From contig NZ_JALRNF010000020.1 of assembly GCF_030272895.1 (NCBI RefSeq), positions 30,965 to 94,964 of the forward strand: a DNA stretch of 64,000 nucleotides. The letters are read 5' to 3'. The DNA comes from Pseudomonas sp. BGr12. Lineage in GTDB: Bacteria > Pseudomonadota > Gammaproteobacteria > Pseudomonadales > Pseudomonadaceae. Positions 16,061 through 24,377 of this stretch are shown piece by piece (positions within the stretch are counted from its first letter, which is position 1; every line of letters begins with the position of its first letter). Under the pieces are notes generated by a model that did not search any database, had not been told where the DNA came from, and worked only from the letters and a program-made list of their open reading frames with translations. The position numbers were made by a program, and so were the translations under genes.

Positions 16061-17083
16061 ATGAATGACTTTCTTGCCTTGCGCGTGGCGCGGGTGGTCG
16101 AGGAAACGGCCGATGCCCGCTCGCTGATCTTCGATGTGCCCGAGCAGCTGGCCGAGCGTTTCCGCTACCAGCCCGGGCAGTTTTTGACCCTGCGCATTCC
16201 GTACGCCGATGACTGGTTGCCGCGCTGCTACTCGTTGTCGAGCACGCCGTTGCTGGACGAACCCCTGCGCGTGACGGTCAAGCGCGTACGCGACGGGCGC
16301 GCCTCCAACTGGCTGTGCGGCGAGCTGCAGGAAGGCCAGACCCTGCAGGTGCTGCCGCCGGCCGGGGTGTTCGTGCCGCGCAGCCTGGACGGCGACCTGC
16401 TGCTGTTCGGCGGCGGCAGCGGGATCACTCCGGTGCTGTCGATCCTGCGTTCGGCGCTGCTGGCCGGGCAGGGGCGGGTGCTGCTGATCTACGCCAATCG
16501 CGATGAGCAGTCGGTGATCTTTCGCGACGAGCTGCGCTTTCTCGCCGAGGCCCATCCCGAGCGCCTGCAGATCGTCCACTGGCTGGATTCGTTGCAGGGC
16601 ATCCCGTCGGCGGCGCAACTGGCGGCGTTGGCGCAACCCTTTATCGATGCCCAGGCCTTTATCTGCGGGCCGGGGCCGTTCATGGACACCGCCGTCAGCG
16701 CCTTGAAAGGCCTGGGCATGCCGGCCGAGCGCGTGCGCGTGGAGCGCTTCGTGTCGTTGCCGGGCGAGAACGACGTGCCGCAGGTCGCCGCCAGCGAGGC
16801 TGCGGTTGCCGCCCAACTGGCCGTGCGCCTGGACGGAGCAGACCACCAACTGGCCTGCGACAGCGGCGAAACCCTGCTGGCGGCCATGGAACGCGCCGGC
16901 CTCAAGCCGCCCAGCGCCTGCCGGGTCGGCGGTTGCGCCTCGTGCATGTGCACCCTGGAAAGCGGCGCTATCGAACTGCTGATCAACGATGCGCTGGACG
17001 CCGACGAACTGGCCGAAGGCTGGATCCTGGCCTGCCAGGCGGTTCCCACCAGTGCGCACCTGCGTATCCGATTCCCTGAGTGA
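16061..17083 (+). CDS. kshB: 3-ketosteroid 9-alpha-hydroxylase reductase component (KshB type)
   Basis: 340 aa with three parts: an FAD domain with RCYS (55-58), an NAD(P)H domain with GGGSGITP (117-124), and a C-terminal plant-type [2Fe-2S] ferredoxin domain with Cys287, Cys292, Cys295 and Cys325. This is the layout of KshB and PaaE-like reductases. KshB passes electrons from NADH to the Rieske oxygenase KshA, whose likely gene is at 47034, 30 kb away. The gene starts 57 bp after tesA2 and overlaps the next gene by 4 bp. A role as electron donor to another oxygenase cannot be excluded. Confidence 0.83.
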   Translation: MNDFLALRVARVVEETADARSLIFDVPEQLAERFRYQPGQFLTLRIPYADDWLPRCYSLSSTPLLDEPLRVTVKRVRDGRASNWLCGELQEGQTLQVLPPAGVFVPRSLDGDLLLFGGGSGITPVLSILRSALLAGQGRVLLIYANRDEQSVIFRDELRFLAEAHPERLQIVHWLDSLQGIPSAAQLAALAQPFIDAQAFICGPGPFMDTAVSALKGLGMPAERVRVERFVSLPGENDVPQVAASEAAVAAQLAVRLDGADHQLACDSGETLLAAMERAGLKPPSACRVGGCASCMCTLESGAIELLINDALDADELAEGWILACQAVPTSAHLRIRFPE

Positions 17084-18666
17084 TGCCGATGAACGAATTA
17101 GCCATGACCATTCCCCGCCTGCTGTTCGACAGCGCCCGGCGCTTTGCCGGGCACACGGCGATCGAAGATGAGGGTGTGTGCACCGACTACGCCGAGCTGC
17201 CGGCGCTGGCCCTGACCGTTACCCGCGGCCTGATGGCGCTGGGTGTCCAGCCGGGTGACCGGGTTGCGGTGTGGGCGCCCAATGGCCGGGCGTGGATCAT
17301 CGCCGCCCTGGGCATCCACTGCGCCGGTGCCGTGCTGGTGCCGATCAACACGCGCATGAAGGGCATGGAGGCCGCCGATGTGCTGGCGCGCAGCGGCTGC
17401 CGGGTGCTGTTCGTGCAGCAGCGCTTTCTCGATGTCGATTACCCAGCCTTGCTCCAGGCGCACCGGCCGGACGGCCTTGAGCACCTGGTGGTGTTCGCAA
17501 GCGACGGTGCGCTGCAGGCCAGCGACCTGAGCTACGAGCAGTTCGTTGCCGGCGCAGCCACCATCGAAGCCGTCACCGCCGAGCGCCGCGCCCTGGCGGT
17601 GCAGCCCGATGCTGTGTGCGACCTGCTGTTCACCTCCGGCACCACCGGCAAGCCCAAGGGCGTGATGAGCGGCCACGGCCAGTGCCTGCGGGCCTTCAGC
17701 GAATACGTGCGGGTGATCGGCCTGCTGCCCGAGGATCGCTACCTGATCGTCAACCCGTTCTTCCATGCCTTCGGCTACAAGGCCGGCTGGCTGACCTGCC
17801 TGATCGCCGGGGCGACCATCCTGCCCCATGCGGTGTTCGACGCGGAGGCGGTGTTCGAGCGCATCGCCCGCGAGCGCATCAGCGTGCTGCCGGGGGCGCC
17901 GACCCTGTACCTGTCGCTGCTGGCCCATCCGCGCCTGGGCGAGACCGACCTGTCGAGCCTGCGCATCGCCGTGACCGGCTCGGCGAGCATTCCGCCGAGC
18001 CTGATCGAGCGCATGCGCAACGAACTGGGTTTCAGTTGCGTGACCACCGCCTACGGCCTGACCGAATGCGGAGGCCTGGCGACCCTGTGCGACCCGCAGG
18101 ATTCGGCCGAGGTCATTGCCGGCACCAGTGGCCGACCGCTGGCCGGCACCGAGGTAAGCATCCGCGACCCGCACAACCAGGCGCTGGCCAGTGGGCAGAC
18201 CGGGGAAATCTGCTTGCGCGGATTCCATGTGATGCAGGGCTATTTCCAGAATCCCGAGGCCACCGCCGAAGCCATCGACCCGCAGGGCTGGCTGCACACC
18301 GGTGACGTCGGCCACCTGGATGCGGCGGGCAACCTGATCATCACCGATCGCCTCAAGGACCTGTTCATCGTCGGCGGCTTCAACTGCTACCCGGCGGAAA
18401 TCGAAGCCATGCTCATCGCCCACCCGGCCATTGCCCAGGTGGCGGTGGTGGGGATTGCCGATGAGCGCATGGGCGAGGTGGGGTGTGCCTGTGTGGTACT
18501 GCGCGAGGGCGCGCAGTTGCAGGAGCAGGAACTGATCGGCTGGAGCCGCGAGCGCATGGCCAACTACAAAGTGCCACGGCAGGTGCGCTTCATGAGCGCG
18601 CTGCCGCTGAACCCGTCGGCCAAGGTGGCCAAGAACGAGTTGCGGGCGCTGGTGGCGCAGGGCTGA
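17080..18666 (+). CDS. fadD3: Acyl-CoA ligase, FadD3 type (HIP-CoA synthetase)
   Basis: 528 aa adenylate-forming enzyme with the P-loop FTSGTTGKPKG and core motifs YGLTE, LHTGDVG and DRLKDLFIVGG, ending with the Lys-containing PSAKVAKNEL. The segment NPFFHAFGYKAGWLTCLIAGATILPHAVFD, written here only as NPFFHAFGYKAGW and ILPHAVFD, is nearly diagnostic of FadD3 among FadD paralogues. FadD3 activates HIP (the C and D rings left after A/B-ring removal) to its CoA ester, the entry to the IpdAB pathway encoded at 28-39 kb. ATG at 17080 overlaps kshB; an alternative in-frame ATG (MNELAM) follows at 17089. Confidence 0.85.
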   Translation: MMPMNELAMTIPRLLFDSARRFAGHTAIEDEGVCTDYAELPALALTVTRGLMALGVQPGDRVAVWAPNGRAWIIAALGIHCAGAVLVPINTRMKGMEAADVLARSGCRVLFVQQRFLDVDYPALLQAHRPDGLEHLVVFASDGALQASDLSYEQFVAGAATIEAVTAERRALAVQPDAVCDLLFTSGTTGKPKGVMSGHGQCLRAFSEYVRVIGLLPEDRYLIVNPFFHAFGYKAGWLTCLIAGATILPHAVFDAEAVFERIARERISVLPGAPTLYLSLLAHPRLGETDLSSLRIAVTGSASIPPSLIERMRNELGFSCVTTAYGLTECGGLATLCDPQDSAEVIAGTSGRPLAGTEVSIRDPHNQALASGQTGEICLRGFHVMQGYFQNPEATAEAIDPQGWLHTGDVGHLDAAGNLIITDRLKDLFIVGGFNCYPAEIEAMLIAHPAIAQVAVVGIADERMGEVGCACVVLREGAQLQEQELIGWSRERMANYKVPRQVRFMSALPLNPSAKVAKNELRALVAQG

Positions 18667-18667
18667 G

Positions 18668-18768
18668 GTGGGAGCGGGCTTCTGTGGGAGCGGGCTTGCC
18701 CCGCGATGAGGCCAGCACACCTTGCACATCAGGTTGCGGCCGATCGCGGGGCAAGCCCGCTCCTACAG
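18668..18768. repeat. REP cluster (partial copy plus inverted pair)
   Basis: A truncated GTGGGAGCGGGCTT is followed by a complete REP and its inverted partner. It directly follows the FadD3 stop codon. Confidence 0.9.
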
Positions 18769-18781
18769 GGGCCGGTTGGCC

Positions 18782-18799
18782 TAGGCCAAATGGATGATG
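18782..18799 (+). promoter_or_regulatory. Steroid-cluster box (TAGGCC-AAAT-GGATGATG) upstream of the DUF1302 gene
   Basis: Two mismatches to the consensus. A possible -10 region starts 20 bp after it (18820), and the start codon is 64 bp downstream. Confidence 0.65.
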
Positions 18800-18863
18800 C
18801 CCGTACCGCGGCGCCATTCCACTCTGCACGGGTCATCCACAACAACAAGAAAAGGATCGCTGC

Positions 18864-20498
18864 ATGTCTAGGACCACCATCGCCACTCACGGCGGATTGC
18901 TGCTCTCACTCACCGTGGCCTGCGCCCAGGCCCACGCCGGCCCTCGGCTGGAGCTGGGCGAGGACACCACCCTGGATTCGTCGCTGACGGTCAACTACAC
19001 CGCCTCGATGCGTACCGCCAAACCCGCCCACCAATACCTCAACGACCTCAACAACGACGACGGCACGCGCAACTTCGACCGGGGGGCGCTGGTCACCAAC
19101 CGCGTCAGCCTGTTCGGCGAACTGCTGCTCAAGCACGACAACCTCGGCGCCGTGCTGCGCGGCAGTCACTTCTACGACGATGTCTACCACGAGCGCAATG
19201 ACAACGACTCGCCCGACACGGTGAACAAGATCGGCCGCGCCAACGGTTTCAGCGAGGACACCCGGCGCCTGAGCGGCAGCAAGGCGCGCCTGCTCGATGC
19301 CTATGTCTACGGCAACTTCGACGTCGCCGACAGCCAGTATCTGTCGGTCAAGGCCGGCCGCCACCTGGTGGCCTGGGGCGAGAGCCTGTTCTGGGCCAAC
19401 ATCAGCCAGGGCCAGGCACCGGTGGATGCCACCAAGTTCAACGTGCCCGGCACCGAGGCCAAGGACGCCTACCTGCCGGTGGGCCAGGTGTCGGCGTCCT
19501 GGGCGCTGAACGAGGACCTGGCGCTGGTGGGCTTCTACCAGTACGAGTGGGAAAAGACCCAGCTCAACCCGGTGGGCGACTACTTCGGCAGCGACACCTT
19601 CGGCCCTGGCGCCGAGTTCTTTCGCCTGGCCCCCGGGGTGATCGACAGCCTACCCGACACCAGCTTCACCGCCGTCACCTATGCCGGCGACGTCGAGCCC
19701 CGCGACAGTGGTCAGTGGGGCCTGGGCGTGCGCTACCGGCTCACCGAGAACACCGAGGTCGGCCTGTTCCACTACCGTTACCACGAGCGGGTCGGCGCGC
19801 TGTTCTTCGACTTCAGCGGCCAGACCCAGTACTCCTCGCTCAACCGCGTCGGGCGCTACGCCACGGCCGGTGGCGGCCCGGTGTACCGGGTGGGCTACTT
19901 CGACGATGTCGAGCTGACCGGGGTCAGCTTCAGCTCCAAGGTCGGCGACTCGGTGCAGTTCGCCGGCGACTTGAGCTACCGCGACGGCGCCGCGGTGTAC
20001 CTGGACAACGGCGCTCCGGCCCGGGGCCAGCTGTGGCAGGGCAACCTCAACGGCAGCTATATCCTCGGCCCGAGCCTGCTCGCCCAGCAAACCACCTTCA
20101 TGGCCGAAGTGGTGCACCAGCGCATCGATGGCGTCGACACCCTGCACATCAGCGGTGGCGGGCCGGGCGTCGACGGCAGCTTCGACAACTTCGAATACAA
20201 GACTCAGACCCGCGGCCAGACCCTGCTCGGCATCGGCACCTACATGGACTACCTGGGCATCGCCGACGGCCTGGACCTGACCACCCGCGTGGTCTGGACC
20301 CAGAATGTCGACGGCAGTGCCTACCAGGGCCTGGGCCGCGACGAGAAGCGCCTGACCGTCGGTGGCGACTTCAAGTACCTGGGCAACTTCCAGGTCGGCC
20401 TGACCTACGTCGCCTACCTCAGCTCACCGGATATCGCCCAGGGCCGTTTGCTGGCCGACCGCGATTACCTGTCGTTCAATGCCAAATACACCTTCTGA
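18864..20498 (+). CDS. DUF1302 family outer-membrane protein (steroid uptake candidate)
   Basis: 544 aa, full length. A signal peptide is predicted at residues 1-26 (LLLSLTVACAQAHA, cut after AHA). The mature protein is strand-rich with repeated G-aromatic turns, and ends ADRDYLSFNAKYTF with the C-terminal Phe recognised by the BAM complex. It is homologous to the truncated protein at 1-860 and more distantly to the one at 60619-62439. No biochemical function is firmly established for DUF1302 barrels; passage of hydrophobic substrates across the outer membrane is the usual proposal. It is first in an operon with the Old Yellow Enzyme gene 16 bp downstream. Confidence 0.87.
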   Translation: MSRTTIATHGGLLLSLTVACAQAHAGPRLELGEDTTLDSSLTVNYTASMRTAKPAHQYLNDLNNDDGTRNFDRGALVTNRVSLFGELLLKHDNLGAVLRGSHFYDDVYHERNDNDSPDTVNKIGRANGFSEDTRRLSGSKARLLDAYVYGNFDVADSQYLSVKAGRHLVAWGESLFWANISQGQAPVDATKFNVPGTEAKDAYLPVGQVSASWALNEDLALVGFYQYEWEKTQLNPVGDYFGSDTFGPGAEFFRLAPGVIDSLPDTSFTAVTYAGDVEPRDSGQWGLGVRYRLTENTEVGLFHYRYHERVGALFFDFSGQTQYSSLNRVGRYATAGGGPVYRVGYFDDVELTGVSFSSKVGDSVQFAGDLSYRDGAAVYLDNGAPARGQLWQGNLNGSYILGPSLLAQQTTFMAEVVHQRIDGVDTLHISGGGPGVDGSFDNFEYKTQTRGQTLLGIGTYMDYLGIADGLDLTTRVVWTQNVDGSAYQGLGRDEKRLTVGGDFKYLGNFQVGLTYVAYLSSPDIAQGRLLADRDYLSFNAKYTF

Positions 20499-20514
20499 CC
20501 GAAAAGGGCCTGCC

Positions 20515-21735
20515 ATGCACACCTCACCCTTCAGCCCGATCACCATCGGCCCGCTGACCCTGAAGAACCGCTTTATCAAGGCGGCCACCAACGAAGGCAT
20601 GAGTACCCAGGGCCTGCCGTCGCGGCAACTGGTCAAGTTGCATGCCGACCTTGCCCGCGGCGCGGTGGCCCTGACCACCGTGGCCTACTGCGCGGTCAGT
20701 CGCGACGGCCGCACCTTGCCCAACCAGCTGACCCTGACCCGCGAGGCCCTGCCGCACTTCAAGGCCTTGACCGAGGGCGTGCACCGTGAAGGCGGCCTGG
20801 TCAGCGCGCAGATCACCCATGGCGGCTGCTTCACCTTCATGCGCGAGCGCGCCACCCGCTACCCGCTGTCGGCCAGTGGCGGCTTCAACAAGATCGGCAT
20901 GATGAGCGGCATGTTCTTCAAGCAGGCCATGACCGAGGCCGACATGCGCCAGGTGGTCGAGGACTTCGCCCAGGGTGCGCGCCTGGCTCGCGAGGCCGGC
21001 TTCGATGCGGTGGAAATCCACATGGGCCACGGCTACCTGCTCAGCCAGTTCATCTCGCCGATGTACAACAAGCGCCGCGACCACTACGGCGGCAGCCTGG
21101 AAAACCGCATGCGCTTTCCGCGCCGGGTGCTGCGCGCAGTGCTCGAAGCGGTAGGAAGCGACCTTGCGGTGATCTGCAAGTACAGCGTCACCGAGGGCGC
21201 CCGGGGCGGCAACAGTGCCGAGGACGGGGCGAAGATCGCGCGCATGCTCGAACAGGAGGGCGCCCACCTGCTGGTGCTCAGCGCCGGGATGAACGCCGAG
21301 TCGATCACCACCATGTTCGGCTCCTCGTTCCCCAAGGAAAACCGTGTGCAGCAAAAGAACCCGGTGATCGCCCTGGCCATGAAGATCCAGCGCCTGCGCG
21401 ACCCCAAGGTGGAATTCCGCGAGCTGTACCTGCTGGAACATGCGCGCAAGGTAAGGGCGGCGGTGAAGATGCCCCTGGCCTACCTGGGTGGGGCCAAGAG
21501 CCTGGCGAGCATCGAGCAGGTGATGGCCGAAGGCTTCGACCTGGTCGCCATGGGCCGGGTGCTGCTGGCCGAAAAGGACTATGTCAAAAAGCTCGCTACC
21601 GGTGCCAGCAAGGACTCGATCTGCACCGCCTGCAACCGCTGCGTGGCGATGATGTACACCCCCGGCGGCACCTCCTGCGTGCTCGGCCAGCCCGGCGATG
21701 CCGAGCTCAACCGGCAACCGGCGGCAGCGCCTTAG
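20515..21735 (+). CDS. Old Yellow Enzyme family NADH:flavin oxidoreductase (steroid ene-reductase candidate)
   Basis: 406 aa. The ATG at 20515 follows AAAAGGG at good spacing. The FMN-barrel features include PLTLKNRFIKAATNEG, AQITHGG, DAVEIHMGHGYLLSQFISPMYNKR (the HxxHG-like substrate region and the Arg/Asp after it) and YLGGAKS. The C-terminal CTACNRC resembles the Cys-rich tail of the BaiCD/2,4-dienoyl reductase branch but the Fe-S/FAD extension is absent, so it is a single-domain member. It probably reduces a ring or side-chain C=C bond. In Comamonas testosteroni a double bond left by loss of the 12-hydroxyl is removed by a dedicated reductase; this enzyme, next to an SDR-SDR-SnoaL operon, is a candidate for that kind of step. 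Confidence 0.8.
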   Translation: MHTSPFSPITIGPLTLKNRFIKAATNEGMSTQGLPSRQLVKLHADLARGAVALTTVAYCAVSRDGRTLPNQLTLTREALPHFKALTEGVHREGGLVSAQITHGGCFTFMRERATRYPLSASGGFNKIGMMSGMFFKQAMTEADMRQVVEDFAQGARLAREAGFDAVEIHMGHGYLLSQFISPMYNKRRDHYGGSLENRMRFPRRVLRAVLEAVGSDLAVICKYSVTEGARGGNSAEDGAKIARMLEQEGAHLLVLSAGMNAESITTMFGSSFPKENRVQQKNPVIALAMKIQRLRDPKVEFRELYLLEHARKVRAAVKMPLAYLGGAKSLASIEQVMAEGFDLVAMGRVLLAEKDYVKKLATGASKDSICTACNRCVAMMYTPGGTSCVLGQPGDAELNRQPAAAP

Positions 21736-21757
21736 GCGCTGGCACCGGCAATGCTGT

Positions 21758-22591
21758 TCAACCGTGGCGCAGGAACTCCAGGCAGCTGCGGTTGAACAGG
21801 TCACGGTGCTCGACCTGCACCCAGTGGCCGCAGCGGTTGAGCACGATGAAGCGTGCATTGGCCGCGCCATCGATGATGCGCTGGGCACCGCCGACCGGGT
21901 TGAAGTGGTCGTTGCTGCCCCAGAAACCGAGGATCGGGCACTGCAGCTCGCCCAGGCGTGATTCCATGTTCGGCACCAGCATGGTGCTGAACAGGTTCTT
22001 CGGTTGCGTCACCGCCACCGCCACCCGCTCCAGCAGCAGGCTCTCCGGCAGGATCGAGTCGTCGAACAGTTGCAGGCGCATCATGCTGCGCATCTCTTCA
22101 AGGCCGATGGGGCCGGCATTGAACAGGCTGACCATGCGCACGATGCCCTGCATCTGGAAGTAGGTCTCGCGCTCCTCGACGCCGCCCGGGGCCAGCAGGA
22201 TCAAGCGCTCGGCCCGCGCCGGCTGGCGCAGCGCCAGGCCCAGGGCGATGGCCCCGCCCAGGGAATTGCCCAGCAGCGTGCAGTGCTCGATGTCCAGGGC
22301 GTCGAGCAGGGCGATCACGTGGTCGATGAAGAAATCCAGGTGGTACTGCACATCCTCGGGCTTGTCCGAGCGGCCGAAGCCGGGCAGGTCGAGGACGATG
22401 TTGCGATAACCCGCCTCGACGAACAGCGGGTAGTTGCCCTTGAAGTTGCTGAAGCCACTGGCGCCCGGGCCGCTGCCATGCAGCCACAGCACCACCGGGC
22501 CGCTGCCTTCGTCCAGGTAGTGCAGGCGCAGGCCGCTGGGCGCGGTCAGGTAATGGCCGGTGGGTAGCGGCAGGTCTTCAGGTTGGTTCAT
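21758..22591 (-). CDS. tesD: Meta-cleavage product hydrolase (TesD/HsaD type)
   Basis: 277 aa alpha/beta hydrolase. The start at 22591 (MNQPEDLPLP) is chosen from homology; the upstream extension lacks family similarity. The oxyanion segment HGSGPGASG, the nucleophile Ser110 in GNSLGG, Asp228 and His256 in CGHWVQVEH form the expected triad of C-C bond hydrolases. It cleaves 4,9-DSHA, the product of TesB, into HIP (DOHNAA) and 2-hydroxyhexa-2,4-dienoate, the substrate of TesE. It is convergent with the OYE gene (22 bp between stops) and divergent from the SDR operon. Confidence 0.9.
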   Translation of the reverse strand: MNQPEDLPLPTGHYLTAPSGLRLHYLDEGSGPVVLWLHGSGPGASGFSNFKGNYPLFVEAGYRNIVLDLPGFGRSDKPEDVQYHLDFFIDHVIALLDALDIEHCTLLGNSLGGAIALGLALRQPARAERLILLAPGGVEERETYFQMQGIVRMVSLFNAGPIGLEEMRSMMRLQLFDDSILPESLLLERVAVAVTQPKNLFSTMLVPNMESRLGELQCPILGFWGSNDHFNPVGGAQRIIDGAANARFIVLNRCGHWVQVEHRDLFNRSCLEFLRHG

Positions 22592-22712
22592 GTCGAGTCT
22601 CCAGAGTCGGCGAAAAGGGCGCGCACCGACCAGGCCACGGCGTGCCTGAAGGGGCAAGGGCGCCGGGCCTGGCTTGCGCAGGGTCGATCGTCCGTCGCCG
22701 GGGCGGCAGTGG

Positions 22713-22730
22713 CATCGTCCATTCAGACCA
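22713..22730 (-). promoter_or_regulatory. Steroid-cluster box on minus strand (TGGTCT-GAAT-GGACGATG), for tesD
   Basis: The right half is a perfect match. A GACGAT segment that could be a -10 begins 20 bp after it on the minus strand. It is back-to-back with the plus-strand box at 22743. Confidence 0.7.
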
Positions 22731-22742
22731 CGGCGGGGGCGT

Positions 22743-22760
22743 TAGTCCTATCGGACGATG
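22743..22760 (+). promoter_or_regulatory. Steroid-cluster box (TAGTCC-TATC-GGACGATG) upstream of the SDR-SDR-SnoaL operon
   Basis: Perfect match to the consensus. A possible -10 (TGATCA, 22781-22786) begins 20 bp after it. The start codon is 89 bp downstream. Confidence 0.75.
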
Positions 22761-22849
22761 CTCGCGACGCGGGCCCGGTCTGATCATGACGCTGACCGGC
22801 CTGCTGGGATGTCAGCGGGCTTCTACGCACTGCACTGCAGGAGAACGCT

Positions 22850-23593
22850 ATGAAGTTGCTGAACAAAGTCGCCTTTGTCACAGGCGCGGGACAGGGCATG
22901 GGCCAGGCCATGGTTCGCCGTTTTGTCGCCGAAGGCGCCAAGGTGGTGGCGGTGGACCTCAACCAGGCGGCGCTGGCCGACAGCCTGGCCGACCTTGCCG
23001 ACCTCGACGACCGGGTCCTGGCACTGGCCTGCAACGTCGCCGACGCAGCCTCGGTGGCCGATGCCATGGGCCAGGTCGAAGCCCGCTTCGGCGGCCTCGA
23101 CATCCTGGTCAACAACGCCGGCGTCGGCGCTTTCGACAGCTTCCTCGACACCCCGGACGAGAGCTGGGCGCGGGTACTGGGGGTGAACCTGGGTGGCACC
23201 TTCCTGTGCTGTCGCGAAGGTGCCCGGTTGATGGTCAAGGGCGGGCGCAAGGGGGCGATCATCAACCTCTCCAGCACCGCCGCACTGACCGGCGAAGGCC
23301 CCAGCCACTACTGCGCCTCGAAAGCCGGGGTCATGGGCCTGACCCGTTCCATCGCCCGCGAGCTGGCGCCGTCGGGCATCCGCGTCAACAGCCTGGTACC
23401 GGGCCCGACCAACACGCCGATGATGGCCGGCGTTGCCGAGGAACACATGCAGGCAATGCTCAAGAACGTGCCGCTGGGGCGCCTGTGCGAGACCGACGAA
23501 ATCGCCGGGGTGGCGGTGTTCCTGGCCGGCGACGATGCCAGCTTCATCACCGGCCAGAACATTGCAGTCAACGGCGGCATGGCCTTTATCTGA
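22850..23593 (+). CDS. Short-chain dehydrogenase, hydroxysteroid dehydrogenase candidate (operon gene 1)
   Basis: 247 aa classical SDR with TGAGQGMG (cofactor, from residue 11), NNAGVG, a Ser in INLSSTAA, and YCASK. The start ATG follows AGGAGAAC. It begins a three-gene operon (SDR, SDR, SnoaL-like) divergent from tesD. In Comamonas testosteroni two SDRs near the tes genes (SteA, SteB) convert the 12-alpha-hydroxyl of cholate to a ketone and then to a 12-beta-hydroxyl, and this pair could do the same. That assignment rests on context only; generic SDR function is sure. Confidence 0.75.
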   Translation: MKLLNKVAFVTGAGQGMGQAMVRRFVAEGAKVVAVDLNQAALADSLADLADLDDRVLALACNVADAASVADAMGQVEARFGGLDILVNNAGVGAFDSFLDTPDESWARVLGVNLGGTFLCCREGARLMVKGGRKGAIINLSSTAALTGEGPSHYCASKAGVMGLTRSIARELAPSGIRVNSLVPGPTNTPMMAGVAEEHMQAMLKNVPLGRLCETDEIAGVAVFLAGDDASFITGQNIAVNGGMAFI

Positions 23594-23603
23594 GGGAAAA
23601 TCG

Positions 23604-24377
23604 ATGAGCAAGCGACTACAGGACAAGATCGCCTTTATCACCGGTGCCGGCTCCGGCATCGGCCAGGCCACGGCCCTGCGCTTTGCCCAGGAGGGCGCCA
23701 CCGTGGTGCTCTGCGGGCGGCGAGCAGAGCCCCTTGAGCAGGTGCTGGAGCAGATTCGCGCGGCAGGCGGGCAGGGCGATATCGCCGTGGCCGACGTCAG
23801 TGACGAGCAGGCCTATGTCGGCGCGCTGGAAGCGGCGGCCAAACGCCACGGGCGCCTGGATATCCTGGTCAACAACGCCATGGCCTACACCTGGGGCGGC
23901 ATCGACAGCCTGTCCACCGCCGACTGGCACGCCAACTTCAGCACCACGGTCGATGGCACTTTCTGGGGCACCCGCACGGCCATGCGCCTGATGAAGGACC
24001 AGGGCGGCGGCGCCATCGTCAACATCGCCTCGATCTGCGGCCTGTTCGGCACCGCCTGGATGGCCGGCTACTCGGCGGCCAAGGCGGCGGTGATCAACTT
24101 CAGCCGGGCGGTGGCCAGCGAGGGCGCTGCGCACAACATCCGCTGCAACGTGGTGATCCCGGGCGTGGTCGATACCCCGGCCACCGCCGGCATGCTCAAT
24201 GATGCCAAGACCCGCGCCAATACCGAGAAGGTCATCCCGATGAAACGGGTGGGCCTGCCGCTGGAGCTGGCCAACGCGATCCTGTTCCTGGCCAGCGACG
24301 AAGCCTCCTATGTCACTGGCGCGAGCCTGGCGGTGGATGGCGGGCGCAGCTCCGACCTGTACACGGTGCTGGAATGA
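23604..24377 (+). CDS. Short-chain dehydrogenase, hydroxysteroid dehydrogenase candidate (operon gene 2)
   Basis: 257 aa classical SDR with TGAGSGIG, NNAMAYTWGG in place of NNAG, a Ser in VNIASICG, and YSAAK. It starts 10 bp after the previous SDR with a GAGGGAAAA site, and its stop codon overlaps the start of the SnoaL-like gene (ATGA). It is likely the partner of the preceding SDR in inverting or oxidising a ring hydroxyl, but the sequence does not fix the position or stereochemistry. Confidence 0.75.
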   Translation: MSKRLQDKIAFITGAGSGIGQATALRFAQEGATVVLCGRRAEPLEQVLEQIRAAGGQGDIAVADVSDEQAYVGALEAAAKRHGRLDILVNNAMAYTWGGIDSLSTADWHANFSTTVDGTFWGTRTAMRLMKDQGGGAIVNIASICGLFGTAWMAGYSAAKAAVINFSRAVASEGAAHNIRCNVVIPGVVDTPATAGMLNDAKTRANTEKVIPMKRVGLPLELANAILFLASDEASYVTGASLAVDGGRSSDLYTVLE

